NCBI GenBank assembly: GCA_012959465.1
Contig: DUDC01000316.1
Span: 1 to 35,012 of the forward strand
Length of the DNA: 35,012 nucleotides
Reading direction: 5' to 3'
DNA from: Planctomycetaceae bacterium
GTDB lineage: Bacteria > Planctomycetota > Planctomycetia > Pirellulales > Pirellulaceae
A program made the translations under genes and the position numbers. The notes below the pieces were generated by a model that was not told the DNA's origin, ran no database searches, and saw only the letters and a program-made list of their open reading frames with translations. Positions 16,734 through 24,838 of this stretch are shown in pieces; the first letter of the stretch is position 1, and every line of letters starts with the position of its first letter.

Positions 16734-18038
16734 ATGACTCCTACGAGCCGACCAATTCGAACCGCCGTAGTGGGGGGTGAGCCCGACGACTGGGACGTCA
16801 TCGACCATTTTTTGGGTGACAACTCACTTCCTCCCCGATTTTCGGGTGATTCGTCGGGTCTCAGGCACCACGTCGATTTCCTGCCAAGCGTTGGGCAAGA
16901 CGAGTGGAGCAACCAACTGCGGCGCGCAATCGCTCATGACTCTCCCTATGATCTGGCAGTCTTTGATGCCGACACCACGTCACTTCCACTCATTGACATG
17001 CTGCACGTATTTCTGCGCAGCACGCCATACGCCCACGCGATCGTTCTCTGCGACGTTGAATCAAGCATTCCATTCCAGATCGCGGAACGATTTGGTTGTT
17101 GCCAACGCGTTGTTCTGACTCGTAAACCACTTGACCAGACTGAATTCAGCATGTTAGCCAACATGGTTGTGGGTAAGGTCACCGAACAGCGATCAAGGCA
17201 ATCCAGTCTTGTGTTTACGAACAACATCAGTCCCAGTGCGGCACATGGCCAGTTGTTGGAAGCACACAAGCTCCTCCGCGCTCAGGCAGATCAATTGACT
17301 GAACGCCTGCAAGATACACAACTCGAGTTGATCAACACTCGCGATGTCACCGTGCTTGCATTGGCTCAACTGGCCGACTCACGCGATCCGGAAACAGGTG
17401 AACACCTGTTGAGAATGCGAGCATTTGCTCAGATTTTGGCGTGCTACCTGCACAACGAAGTACACCACCCCGAAATTGACGACAACTATCTGGCCGAACT
17501 CTATCGTTCGACACCCCTGCATGACATTGGCAAGGTGGGAATTCCTGACCACATTCTACTCAAGTCAGGAAAACTGACGGATGACGAATTCGAGATCATG
17601 AAGCAGCACACGGTGATTGGCGCGAAGACTCTTGAACGGGCAACTCGCCAATTCCGCAATTCGCGTTTCCTACACATGGCGGTCGACATTGCTCTGTATC
17701 ACCACGAGCGATTCAACGGGCGCGGATATCCCTGCGGATTGCGAGGCGGAGAAATACCATTATCAGCGAGAATTACCGCCCTAGCTGATGTCTTTGACGC
17801 ACTAACTTCGGCGCGAGTCTACAAAACGGAAATGCCCTTTGAACAAGCCTATGAACTCATCGTCGCTGAAAAAGGCGAGCACTTCGACCCCTTGATTGTA
17901 GACGCGTTCGAGCATTGTCTGGACGACTTCGCACGCGTAAAACTCGCTATCGACAACGGCGAACAAGAGAGTATCGAGTTGTCCGGCGGGGCGAGAATCG
18001 AATTGAACTCGATTGTCGGCATGGAGTGTGTCGACTGA
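16734..18038 (+). CDS. HD-GYP domain protein with an atypical receiver, probable cyclic-di-GMP phosphodiesterase
   Basis: 434 residues. Residues 8-150 look like a stretched receiver domain: IRTAVVGG, then an insertion, then DLAVFDAD with a candidate phosphoacceptor (about D78-D80), and TRKPL with the conserved lysine (K131). A coiled-coil linker (175-205) leads to the HD-GYP domain: H263-D264 in LHDIGKVGIPD, HH at 323-324, and RFNGRGYP (GYP, 331-333). The family degrades cyclic-di-GMP to pGpG or GMP, lowering sessile behaviour. ATG 16734 is chosen over ATG 16668 because AGGA lies 5 bases before it. It is convergent with hisS, 38 bases away. Confidence 0.9.
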   Translation: MTPTSRPIRTAVVGGEPDDWDVIDHFLGDNSLPPRFSGDSSGLRHHVDFLPSVGQDEWSNQLRRAIAHDSPYDLAVFDADTTSLPLIDMLHVFLRSTPYAHAIVLCDVESSIPFQIAERFGCCQRVVLTRKPLDQTEFSMLANMVVGKVTEQRSRQSSLVFTNNISPSAAHGQLLEAHKLLRAQADQLTERLQDTQLELINTRDVTVLALAQLADSRDPETGEHLLRMRAFAQILACYLHNEVHHPEIDDNYLAELYRSTPLHDIGKVGIPDHILLKSGKLTDDEFEIMKQHTVIGAKTLERATRQFRNSRFLHMAVDIALYHHERFNGRGYPCGLRGGEIPLSARITALADVFDALTSARVYKTEMPFEQAYELIVAEKGEHFDPLIVDAFEHCLDDFARVKLAIDNGEQESIELSGGARIELNSIVGMECVD

Positions 18039-18076
18039 CAATTAGGCGATCACGATCCGTGGGCTGGCTTGGCCGC

Positions 18077-19438
18077 TTACTCGACCGAAAGTAGATCGTT
18101 CAGGTGCTGCACCAATACTTGGAGGTCGTCCGTCACGACTTCGTTCTGATCGCCTGAACGAAGATCTTTTACCTGACACACGCCCTGCTCAAATTCGTCT
18201 CGACCCTGGATGATCGCGACGACAAAGCCACGGCGGTCAGCATACTTCAATTGCTGTCCCAGTTTTTTCGCTTCGGGGTACACCTCGACTCGTAGTCCCG
18301 CCCGTCTCAGATCGCCGGCAAGTTTGAGGTATTGATGTAAGCCAGTCTTGTCAAAATAGGGAATGAAGATCTGCGCCGGCGTTTGGACTTCGGGGATCAT
18401 CCCCAACTTTTCCTGAGCCGCCAACAGTCGATCGAGCCCTAAAGACGCGCCAATTCCGGGCAGTTCCTGTTTCGTGTAAACACCCGCCAGGTCATCGTAG
18501 CGTCCCCCCGAACAGACCGACCCAATGCCGGGCAAGTCGTCAAGGACCGTCTCGAAAACGGCTCCCGTGTAGTAGGCAAGTCCGCGAGCGATCGACACAT
18601 CGATCTTGATGCGTGCTCCGTTGGCACCTGCCGCCTCAAACCCATCGACAATCGCGTGCAGTCGAGCCAACCCGGTTTCGCCGACCTCGTTTCCCCGGAC
18701 CATCGGCTCCAAGTCTCGCAAGATCTGTTGATTGGAACCATTGAGATCGGCCAACTTCAGGATGTTCTCCGCCTCCGTTCGCGAAGCACCTGCCTTTTCT
18801 TCCATTTCCTCAATGACAGCGGTTCGATCGACTTTGCCGAGTTTGTCGAGCGACCGCAAGACGGCGACACTCTTGTCAAGCAACCCCACGGTCTCGAGAA
18901 TCCCGTTGAGGATCTGTCTGCTGTTCAACCGGATGGTAAATCGATCGAACCCCAACGAATGGAGCAAGTCATCAATAACGAGCGCCGTCTCGATATCCGA
19001 TGACACGTGCAGTGAACCGATGCAATCAAAATCGCACTGCATGAATTCGCGATAACGTCCAAACTGCTGCCTCTCTCCACGCCACACCAACGCGATGTGA
19101 TAGCGTTTGAAGGGAAGACCCAAGTCGTTTGAGTGCTGGGCGACAAATCGAGCCAGCGGGACTGTCAAGTCAAATCGCATTCCGACTTCGCGACCCCCGT
19201 TGTCAGTAAAGCGATACATCTGTTTATCGCTCTCGTCTCCGCCTTTTCCGAGAAGGATGTCGAGGTACTCGAGGGTTGGAGTGTCGATCGGGGCAAATCC
19301 ATAGGCACGATAAACCTGTTTGGCAGTCTCGATCATTCGCTCGCGGGGAATCATCACCTCAGGGCGAAAATCTCGGAATCCACTCAGGATGCGCGGCTTA
19401 ATTCTCGTTTTCTCGGTCTCTTTTCCGTCAGCGTTCAT
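18077..19438 (-). CDS. hisS: Histidyl-tRNA synthetase
   Basis: Class II aminoacyl-tRNA synthetase that charges tRNA-His. Motif 2 region MRFDLTVPLARFVA, QCDFDCIG, the histidine-binding GLAYYTGAVFE, SVCSGGRYDDL, and motif 3 GIGASLGLDRLL are all present, followed by the C-terminal anticodon-binding domain (IPYFDKTG...VEVYPEAKKLGQQLKYA). The form from ATG 19438 has 453 residues, a little longer than the E. coli enzyme (424). The frame extends upstream to an ATG at 19516, but that adds 26 residues without homology and has no better ribosome binding site. It lies behind the cysteine-cluster gene on the same strand. Confidence 0.95.
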   Translation of the reverse strand: MNADGKETEKTRIKPRILSGFRDFRPEVMIPRERMIETAKQVYRAYGFAPIDTPTLEYLDILLGKGGDESDKQMYRFTDNGGREVGMRFDLTVPLARFVAQHSNDLGLPFKRYHIALVWRGERQQFGRYREFMQCDFDCIGSLHVSSDIETALVIDDLLHSLGFDRFTIRLNSRQILNGILETVGLLDKSVAVLRSLDKLGKVDRTAVIEEMEEKAGASRTEAENILKLADLNGSNQQILRDLEPMVRGNEVGETGLARLHAIVDGFEAAGANGARIKIDVSIARGLAYYTGAVFETVLDDLPGIGSVCSGGRYDDLAGVYTKQELPGIGASLGLDRLLAAQEKLGMIPEVQTPAQIFIPYFDKTGLHQYLKLAGDLRRAGLRVEVYPEAKKLGQQLKYADRRGFVVAIIQGRDEFEQGVCQVKDLRSGDQNEVVTDDLQVLVQHLNDLLSVE

Positions 19439-19550
19439 TGCTTCCCATTTTGTTGATCGACAGAAGAGAATGATTCGAGCTGCGGCACCGGTGCCAGACT
19501 CGTCAATCGCATCCAAACCAAGTCGACGTCGGGCAGTTCAACAGCGTAGC

Positions 19551-19994
19551 TTACGATACCACCGTCAATAGGTCGGGCTTCGCACTGCGGATCGTCGCTG
19601 CCCCCTCGGACACAACTGCTTCGTAGTATTCGACGACTTGTTCGGGAGTTTCAAAGTAGCGGTCGTAGGTCCAATGATCCTCGTACTCGCAGTTGTCGGT
19701 CAAATACTCCCGGCATATTTGAGGTCGAGTCTCGTAGATCCCGCACATGTTGTCCGGCTTTAGATGCTTGCAGTCCGTGTGAACCAGCAGGTACCAGTCA
19801 TCGTCCTCAACGAACACCGACGCACGATCGTGCAGCAGGTACCAACGGATATAGTCAAAATCGGTTGGCTCGTCCGGTTCATCAATGGGTAAAGCGAAGT
19901 ACTTACAGCACTTCGCCGAGCAAAATTCACAAAGATTGGCGTCTTTGGGCAGATCCTTGCGCCGTGGTTTACCAGGAGTTATGCTCGTGCTCAT
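19551..19994 (-). CDS. YkgJ-family cysteine-cluster protein (zinc/iron-binding)
   Basis: 147 residues. The cysteine pattern CEFCSAKCCKYFALP near the N-terminus and DCKHLKPDNMCGIYETRPQICREY further on is the CxxxCxxCC...C...C signature of the UPF0153/YkgJ (CxxCxxCC) family, thought to bind Zn or an Fe-S cluster. Function in the cell is unknown. ATG 19994 is preferred over 20009: GAGAG lies about 6 bases upstream. It precedes hisS on the same strand with 112 bases between. Confidence 0.85.
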   Translation of the reverse strand: MSTSITPGKPRRKDLPKDANLCEFCSAKCCKYFALPIDEPDEPTDFDYIRWYLLHDRASVFVEDDDWYLLVHTDCKHLKPDNMCGIYETRPQICREYLTDNCEYEDHWTYDRYFETPEQVVEYYEAVVSEGAATIRSAKPDLLTVVS

Positions 19995-20009
19995 ATCGTT
20001 CTCTCGCAA

Positions 20010-20326
20010 AACTCAAGTGAGCCTGCACGCGGACCGTTCGATGACGTCAAAAAAAACACTGTTGATGAAAAACTGTCTGTGTCATGCTTCTCAACGATGT
20101 CGTGACCGTTGAGAGGACACAGGTTAGCAGATTAACATCAAGTTTTCTAGCGACCGAAAGGCTCGGTGAGACCACTCTTGGACGCAAAGGGCGGAAGCTA
20201 TCGGTGCAGCGAATTGCGAGATTGATGCGGAAATGGCGACATCACAATCTTGTGGTACACTTCCCTGTTCCGCTAGCTTCAGGCATGGCATTCACCCACT
20301 AACAACAACTCACACAGAACCAGCCA
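20010..20326. other. Intergenic stretch without a recognisable gene
   Basis: About 320 bases between the divergent cysteine-cluster gene and purU-like gene. I see no gene, no RNA gene and no clear hairpin. It should hold the promoters of both genes, but no good sigma70 match stands out. Confidence 0.5.
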
Positions 20327-21184
20327 ATGCAGGTCATCGTCACGGCCGTTGGGCCCGACAATGTGCGTCTCGCCGATCCGATCATTCACCATGTAACGAC
20401 TCAGGGAGCGAACATTGGTGAAATCCAGATGTACGATCACGATGAGGAAGCGCTCTTTGCAATGCTCCTACGTGTCGAGTTCCCCAAGGACCAGGTTGCC
20501 CAACTCCGCGACGAATTGACGCAGATTGGCGATCTAAAGAACCTGTCGGTACGCGTTTGGGCTCCGCCGACTAACGGTCGGCGACCTCGTCTGGCGATTT
20601 GCACGACATACCTGCCGGAAACCTCGCTGGCGCTGCTACGTGCGATCCGTGACGGGAACGTTGCCGCGACGCCGGCGGTCATGATCGGAAATCGCGCGTC
20701 ATGTCGCGGTATTGCGGAGCAGTTTGACGTTCCCTGGCATTTGGTCGGGGACTCACGCGGCGAGCCAGACAACGACAAACTGGTCGAACTACTCGACCAA
20801 TACGAGGTCGACTACGTTATTTTGGCTCGCTACATGCGAGTCTTGCCGGCTGCGGTTTGCTGGAAATACGCCGGTGGCCGAATCGTAAACCTCCATCACG
20901 GTCTGCTGCCAAGTTTTCCGGGTTTTCGTCCGTACCACGACGCTTACGCCGGACGGATGCTTACCTATGGCGCCACGTGCCACTTCATCGTTCCCGAATT
21001 GGATGCCGGTAATCAAACGATCTATCAATCAACATTTCAGGCGATGCCAGGTATGAAGCTTGATGAAATCAAGCGGATCGGACAGGAGGACAACGAGCCC
21101 CACTGCCTGGTCGAAGGTGTCCGACGAGTGGTCAGCGGCGAAATACAACTACACTTCCATCGTGTCGTGGCCCATTGTCCATGA
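20327..21184 (+). CDS. purU: Formyltetrahydrofolate deformylase-like protein (PurU family)
   Basis: 285 residues with an N-terminal ACT domain (1-80) and a C-terminal formyltransferase-fold domain (88-285). The family triad is present as N188 and H190 in NLHHGLLPSF and D226 in PELDAGN; EDNEPHCLVEGVRRVVSGEI at the end is typical. PurU splits 10-formyl-THF into THF and formate, balancing one-carbon pools with purine synthesis. The sequence around the active site (GFRPYHDAYAGRMLTYGATCHFI) differs somewhat from E. coli PurU (GAxPYHQAYxRGVKxIGATAHY), so it is a diverged subgroup; the activity is probable, not certain. A membrane-anchored methyltransferase gene follows after 27 bases. Confidence 0.82.
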   Translation: MQVIVTAVGPDNVRLADPIIHHVTTQGANIGEIQMYDHDEEALFAMLLRVEFPKDQVAQLRDELTQIGDLKNLSVRVWAPPTNGRRPRLAICTTYLPETSLALLRAIRDGNVAATPAVMIGNRASCRGIAEQFDVPWHLVGDSRGEPDNDKLVELLDQYEVDYVILARYMRVLPAAVCWKYAGGRIVNLHHGLLPSFPGFRPYHDAYAGRMLTYGATCHFIVPELDAGNQTIYQSTFQAMPGMKLDEIKRIGQEDNEPHCLVEGVRRVVSGEIQLHFHRVVAHCP

Positions 21185-21211
21185 CGTTAACTTGTTGATT
21201 CGTAGGTCACT

Positions 21212-21970
21212 ATGTTGACACGCATTCAACTTCCCGTGCTGACTTTGTGTCTGAGTTGGTGTATTTACCAAACGCTGCCATCGATTGCAGTAAAAGAGCG
21301 CGAAGAGAAACTAGAAGAGAAACTAGACGTTCACATCGTCTCGTTTCACCACGTGCCCGAACTGGAAAGCAAATTAGCCCAGTTCAACACCGTTTTCTGG
21401 GACGCCCGCGACTCGGAAAGTTTGCGGAAGCTGATCGGCGATGGAAAGATTGCCAGCGGCTTGTCTGTTTTGGAAATTGGTACGGGCACCGGAATCATTT
21501 CGCTTTGCTGCCTCCGCCATGGTGCGGCGCGAGTGGTCGCCACCGACATTAACCCCCGAGCGGTGGCAAACGCCAAATACAATGCGGAACGGTTGGGACT
21601 GGATGCTCATCTCGATGTTCGCCGAGTTGCTGCCGGCCGGCCCGGCGCGTATTCGGTGATCGGCGATGGCGAGAAGTTCGACTTGATCATCTCTAATCCA
21701 CCTTGGGAAGATGCCGTTCCACGCAAAGTGAGCGAATTTGCTTTTTACGATACTGAATTTCAGTTGCTCGACTCAATTCTCTGTGAATTGGACCGCCATC
21801 TCACGGGTGAAGGGCGCGCTTTGCTGGTGTACGGCTGCGTCACCGCGATTGACCAGCTTGTTGAACGCGCAGGCAAGTATGAACTCAAAGTCACTCAATT
21901 GGACGATCGTGACCTGACTGTACTTCCGGAATTGTTCCTCCCCGGAATGTTGTTGGAAGTGCGTCGATAG
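21212..21970 (+). CDS. NPPW-type SAM-dependent methyltransferase with N-terminal membrane anchor
   Basis: 252 residues. Residues 5-26 (IQLPVLTLCLSWCIYQTLPS) are a hydrophobic signal peptide or anchor, which is unusual for a methyltransferase. After a charged segment with a duplicated EEKL (31-38) comes a Rossmann methyltransferase: VLEIGTGTGIISL (87-98), ATDINPRAVANAKYNAE (110-126), SNPPW (161-165). NPPY/NPPW enzymes methylate an amide or exocyclic amine, as in PrmC (Gln of release factors) and RsmC/TrmN6-type RNA enzymes. The target here is unknown. The start is taken at ATG 21212, with only a weak TAGGT upstream; without the anchor a start would have to lie beyond residue 38. It is probably in an operon with the purU-like gene. 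Confidence 0.78.
   Translation: MLTRIQLPVLTLCLSWCIYQTLPSIAVKEREEKLEEKLDVHIVSFHHVPELESKLAQFNTVFWDARDSESLRKLIGDGKIASGLSVLEIGTGTGIISLCCLRHGAARVVATDINPRAVANAKYNAERLGLDAHLDVRRVAAGRPGAYSVIGDGEKFDLIISNPPWEDAVPRKVSEFAFYDTEFQLLDSILCELDRHLTGEGRALLVYGCVTAIDQLVERAGKYELKVTQLDDRDLTVLPELFLPGMLLEVRR
21302..21325. repeat. Two tandem copies of a 12-bp unit inside a gene
   Basis: GAAGAGAAACTA at 21302-21313 and 21314-21325 encodes EEKL twice in the linker behind the membrane anchor of the methyltransferase. It is a fourth case of a 12-base tandem period. Confidence 0.85.
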
Positions 21971-22007
21971 TTGTCACGATGAATAAATAGGTTTGGCACG
22001 CGACGAG

Positions 22008-22069
22008 GTAACCCGAAGCGTCAGCAAGGGATGACGCAAATTGCAGCCCTCGCTGACGCATCGGGTTAC
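22008..22069. repeat. Imperfect palindromic REP-like element
   Basis: Arms of 23 bases (22008-22030 and 22047-22069) match at 21 of 23 positions around a 16-base loop. The left arm begins GTAACCCGAAGCGTCAGC; the right arm ends CTGACGCATCGGGTTAC. It lies between the methyltransferase and the esterase genes. I recall similar GTAACCCG/GCGTCAGC palindromes as common in Rhodopirellula-type genomes; that memory could not be checked here. Confidence 0.8.
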
Positions 22070-22192
22070 GAACTCTGCGGCTCTACCCCAAGATCCAAAA
22101 TTGACGCAGTCCTAGCCCGCGAGATCAGCGAGTCACAACGGGGTACAATCACCCACTCGTAACATCGCCAATATCAAACGCAAAAGGGAAAC

Positions 22193-23125
22193 ATGTCCAT
22201 CGACCCTCAAGTTCAGCAATGGCTTTCGGAGTCAGCCAGCCTTCCGCCGATCAATCAATTACCGGTTGCGGATGCCCGGCGGAATATGCTCACCAGCAGC
22301 CGACAGTTGCAGCCGATTCACAACGTTCTAGACGTTCGTGATTTGGTAGCCATCGGCCCCGAAGGTTCGGCGATTCCGCTACGTCACTACGCGCCGACCA
22401 GTGGTGCGGCTGGGGTGTTGGTCTACTTTCACGGGGGTGGCTGGGTGATCGGAAGCCGTGACACGCATGACGCCTATTGTCGGGACCTGGCGGCCCGTTC
22501 TTCCCGCCACGTTATCTCGGTCGAATACCGGATGGCGCCCGAGCATGAATTTCCCGCCGCCGCCGAAGATTGCTATCAGGCAACCGCGTGGGTAGCGGAC
22601 AACCTGGACGCTGTGCAGGGCAAGCCAGGCGAGTTATTCGTCGCGGGAGATAGTGCTGGCGGCAATTTGGCTGCCGTGACGTGTCTGCTGGCTCGAGAAC
22701 GACAGGGCCCTAAAATCAATGGCCAGATTCTGGTCTATCCCATCACCGATTGCGACTTCAACACACCATCCTACCTTGAGAATTCCAAAAAACTGCACCT
22801 TACCCGGGACATGATGATCTGGTTTTGGGATCAGTACTTACCAGACGCCTCCGAGCGATCGCATTGGATGGCTTCGCCATTACAAGCAACGGATCTTAGC
22901 GATCTCCCGGCCGCCTTTGTGCTGACGGCCGAGTACGATCCATTGAGAGATGAAGGCGAAGCTTACGCTCGACGATTGTCTGACGCGGGTGTCGCGACGC
23001 GATTCCGACGCTACGATGGGATGATCCATGGCTTTGTGCGAAGGATGGAATGGACTAAGGCCCGGGAAGCACTGGAGGACTGTGCTGTGGCCATTCAGGA
23101 CATCGCCGACGGCAATCTCCTTTAG
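22193..23125 (+). CDS. Alpha/beta-hydrolase of the HSL family (esterase/lipase)
   Basis: 310 residues with the hormone-sensitive-lipase arrangement: oxyanion-hole HGGGW (80-84), nucleophile S154 in AGDSAGGN, D249 in AEYDPLRDE and H279 in MIHGF complete the triad. Hydrolyses short-chain acyl or aryl esters; no signal peptide, so cytoplasmic. AAAGGGAAAC before ATG 22193 is a reasonable ribosome binding site. The natural substrate cannot be told from sequence. Nothing nearby suggests a pathway. Confidence 0.93.
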   Translation: MSIDPQVQQWLSESASLPPINQLPVADARRNMLTSSRQLQPIHNVLDVRDLVAIGPEGSAIPLRHYAPTSGAAGVLVYFHGGGWVIGSRDTHDAYCRDLAARSSRHVISVEYRMAPEHEFPAAAEDCYQATAWVADNLDAVQGKPGELFVAGDSAGGNLAAVTCLLARERQGPKINGQILVYPITDCDFNTPSYLENSKKLHLTRDMMIWFWDQYLPDASERSHWMASPLQATDLSDLPAAFVLTAEYDPLRDEGEAYARRLSDAGVATRFRRYDGMIHGFVRRMEWTKAREALEDCAVAIQDIADGNLL

Positions 23126-23268
23126 AGCGAAATTCTATGGCATGCGATTTTTCATTGGCAAGTACCGGCCCCACACATCGGTGCGATTTACCAAATGCCG
23201 CATAACCCAGGTGGCGAGCGGCTTGGCATTGCTCCGCCAGTCCTTAGCGATCTGAGAGAGATTTTCGC

Positions 23269-23535
23269 TCACGTTTCGCTCTGCTCCGACTTGTCCGACT
23301 CACCAACGCCAGTGAGAACTCCGTCCGCCGATCGAAAACCGAATAGCCACCAGGACCAAACACCTAATGCAATGATGCCGGGAAGAATCAACAGAATTCC
23401 CACGAACGCTATTCTGGCCAGCGAGAGCATGTTGGCAGCCAGTGAGGTGAACATCAACAGGCCGCATACGCAACCCAGTGCGACCAACACTATCTGGGTA
23501 CGGCGGATGCTGTTTTCGTCAGGCATGAAGACCAT
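23269..23535 (-). CDS. Small two-helix membrane protein, unknown function
   Basis: About 88 residues: a short polar start (MVFMPDENSIRRTQ), two hydrophobic helices (IVLVALGCVCGLLMFTSLAA and ARIAFVGILLILPGIIALGV), an aromatic WSWWLFGF and a polar acidic tail. No family recognised. The frame extends to an ATG at 23586, giving 105 residues and a 30-base gap to the receiver-ATPase gene; GGGAA lies close before ATG 23535. Either way it follows that regulator gene on the same strand and is probably co-transcribed. Confidence 0.6.
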   Translation of the reverse strand: MVFMPDENSIRRTQIVLVALGCVCGLLMFTSLAANMLSLARIAFVGILLILPGIIALGVWSWWLFGFRSADGVLTGVGESDKSEQSET

Positions 23536-23616
23536 GAGTTCCCGAGTGTCCCATCTAGTTTGCTTTCCGTTGGCTGGTCGGCCCATTACACCGATCAGTC
23601 AATATAAGAACTCGGC

Positions 23617-24492
23617 CTATTTGCTGCGTCGCTTCACCATCCGCACACACCGACCGCTGTCTTTGAATTCGACTTCATCCATGAACGCTTGCATCAAGAC
23701 CAATCCGCGGCCATTTGATTGTGACGACTCTTCGAGGTCGTTCCCAAACTGAGACGGGTTAAATCCCAGGCCTTGGTCACTTACTTCGAACACGGCTTCG
23801 TCGCGGCCAATTCGCAATTGCACACGTACCGTCCTTGACTTATACGGTTCCGACGCGCGACGCGCTCGGATCAACCGGTCGGGCTCATCCATGTCTCGCA
23901 GTTGTTCTCCACTCAACTCAAGGTTCCCGTGAATCATGGCATTCTGCAGAGCCTGCTCAAGGGCGACGCCGATTTGAATTTCGCCGTTGCCATCGCACAA
24001 TCCCATGCTCTGCATCATTTGCTGGGTCAAATCGACCAACGGGTCAATCGTTGACGGATCATTCGGCAAGACAAACTCAAATTCAGTAAGAGTCGAACAC
24101 TCCACCAGACGGCTATGGCTACGATCCGCCCGTTGCAGAGCCGTCAGTTCGTCGAGTGTGGGCACGAGTTTCTGTGCCAATTCCGATTTTGGTACGTAGC
24201 TGGCGGCACCTTGTTGCAACGCTTGGGCCGCGATCGCCTCACTGCCATGAGCGGTCATCAGCACGATCGGCAGATATGGCACGCGCAATCGCGAGTTATT
24301 GACCAACTCCAAGCCATCCATCTCCGGCATCTTGAGGTCCGTCAGCATAAGATCCGGTGCCTGACGCTCGATTATCTCCATCGCCTTCACACCGTTCTCG
24401 GCAAATACAACCTCATATTCCGTATTTTCCAACAGGCTGGCGGCGAAAACCCTATCCAGTTTTGAATCGTCGACGACAAGGATTTTAGGCAT
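23617..24492 (-). CDS. Receiver domain fused to an RsbW-type ATPase
   Basis: 291 residues. Residues 1-120 are a canonical receiver: VVDDS with acidic pocket D8-D9, phosphoacceptor D52 in LMLTDLKMPEMDG, T80 in LMTAHG and K102 in VPKS. Residues 135-291 are a HATPase_c_2 domain as in anti-sigma-factor kinases: N-box VALEQALQNAMIHGN (176-190), G1 SDQGLGFNP (238-246), G2 NGRGLVLMQ (260-268). A histidine for autophosphorylation is missing, so this is not a histidine kinase. Likely role: phosphorylation of the receiver switches the RsbW-like part, which binds or phosphorylates an anti-sigma antagonist or acts in partner switching. No sigma factor or STAS gene is visible next to it. The start ATG 24492 has no clear ribosome binding site. 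Confidence 0.9.
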   Translation of the reverse strand: MPKILVVDDSKLDRVFAASLLENTEYEVVFAENGVKAMEIIERQAPDLMLTDLKMPEMDGLELVNNSRLRVPYLPIVLMTAHGSEAIAAQALQQGAASYVPKSELAQKLVPTLDELTALQRADRSHSRLVECSTLTEFEFVLPNDPSTIDPLVDLTQQMMQSMGLCDGNGEIQIGVALEQALQNAMIHGNLELSGEQLRDMDEPDRLIRARRASEPYKSRTVRVQLRIGRDEAVFEVSDQGLGFNPSQFGNDLEESSQSNGRGLVLMQAFMDEVEFKDSGRCVRMVKRRSK

Positions 24493-24838
24493 AGCGAATC
24501 ATCCGGGTTGGAGGCGTGAGTATTGCCCCGCCCCAAGCCGCTAGTTCAGTTTCGCAGAGGCGAGTTGCGATCAGGGGCAACGCCCCTGTGAGCTCCGTCC
24601 GTGGCGAGAAACGACGCATCCGATAGCTATTATTCTCGTGGCGAATGCCGCTCGAAGCAAGGTCCTAGCGTGACTTTCCTGAGGAGTGGGTTTGTCGCTG
24701 ACCTGCACGCGTCGCTAGGATAGTGTGTGATTTACGACCTGCCACCAAAGTATAATAGTAGCCCGCATTGGCAGCGAAGTTCAGACGCGTGCGATATCGC
24801 TCAATCTCATCAAATCCACACCTCTGGCAAGCTCCTCT
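24493..24838. other. Intergenic stretch between divergent genes with two hairpins
   Basis: About 345 bases between the receiver-ATPase gene and uvrC. No gene seen. CAGGGGC-AAC-GCCCCTG (24572-24588) is a perfect 7-bp hairpin, and TCCTAGCG (24663-24670) pairs with CGCTAGGA (24713-24720). A TATAAT box lies at 24751-24756, but no good -35 box is at the right distance, so a uvrC promoter there is only possible. Confidence 0.5.

Noticed and set aside
16208-16912. A 234-residue open frame on the - strand
   Set aside because: It overlaps the start of the aminotransferase, the 51-residue membrane protein and the start of the HD-GYP gene in another frame and shows no domain.
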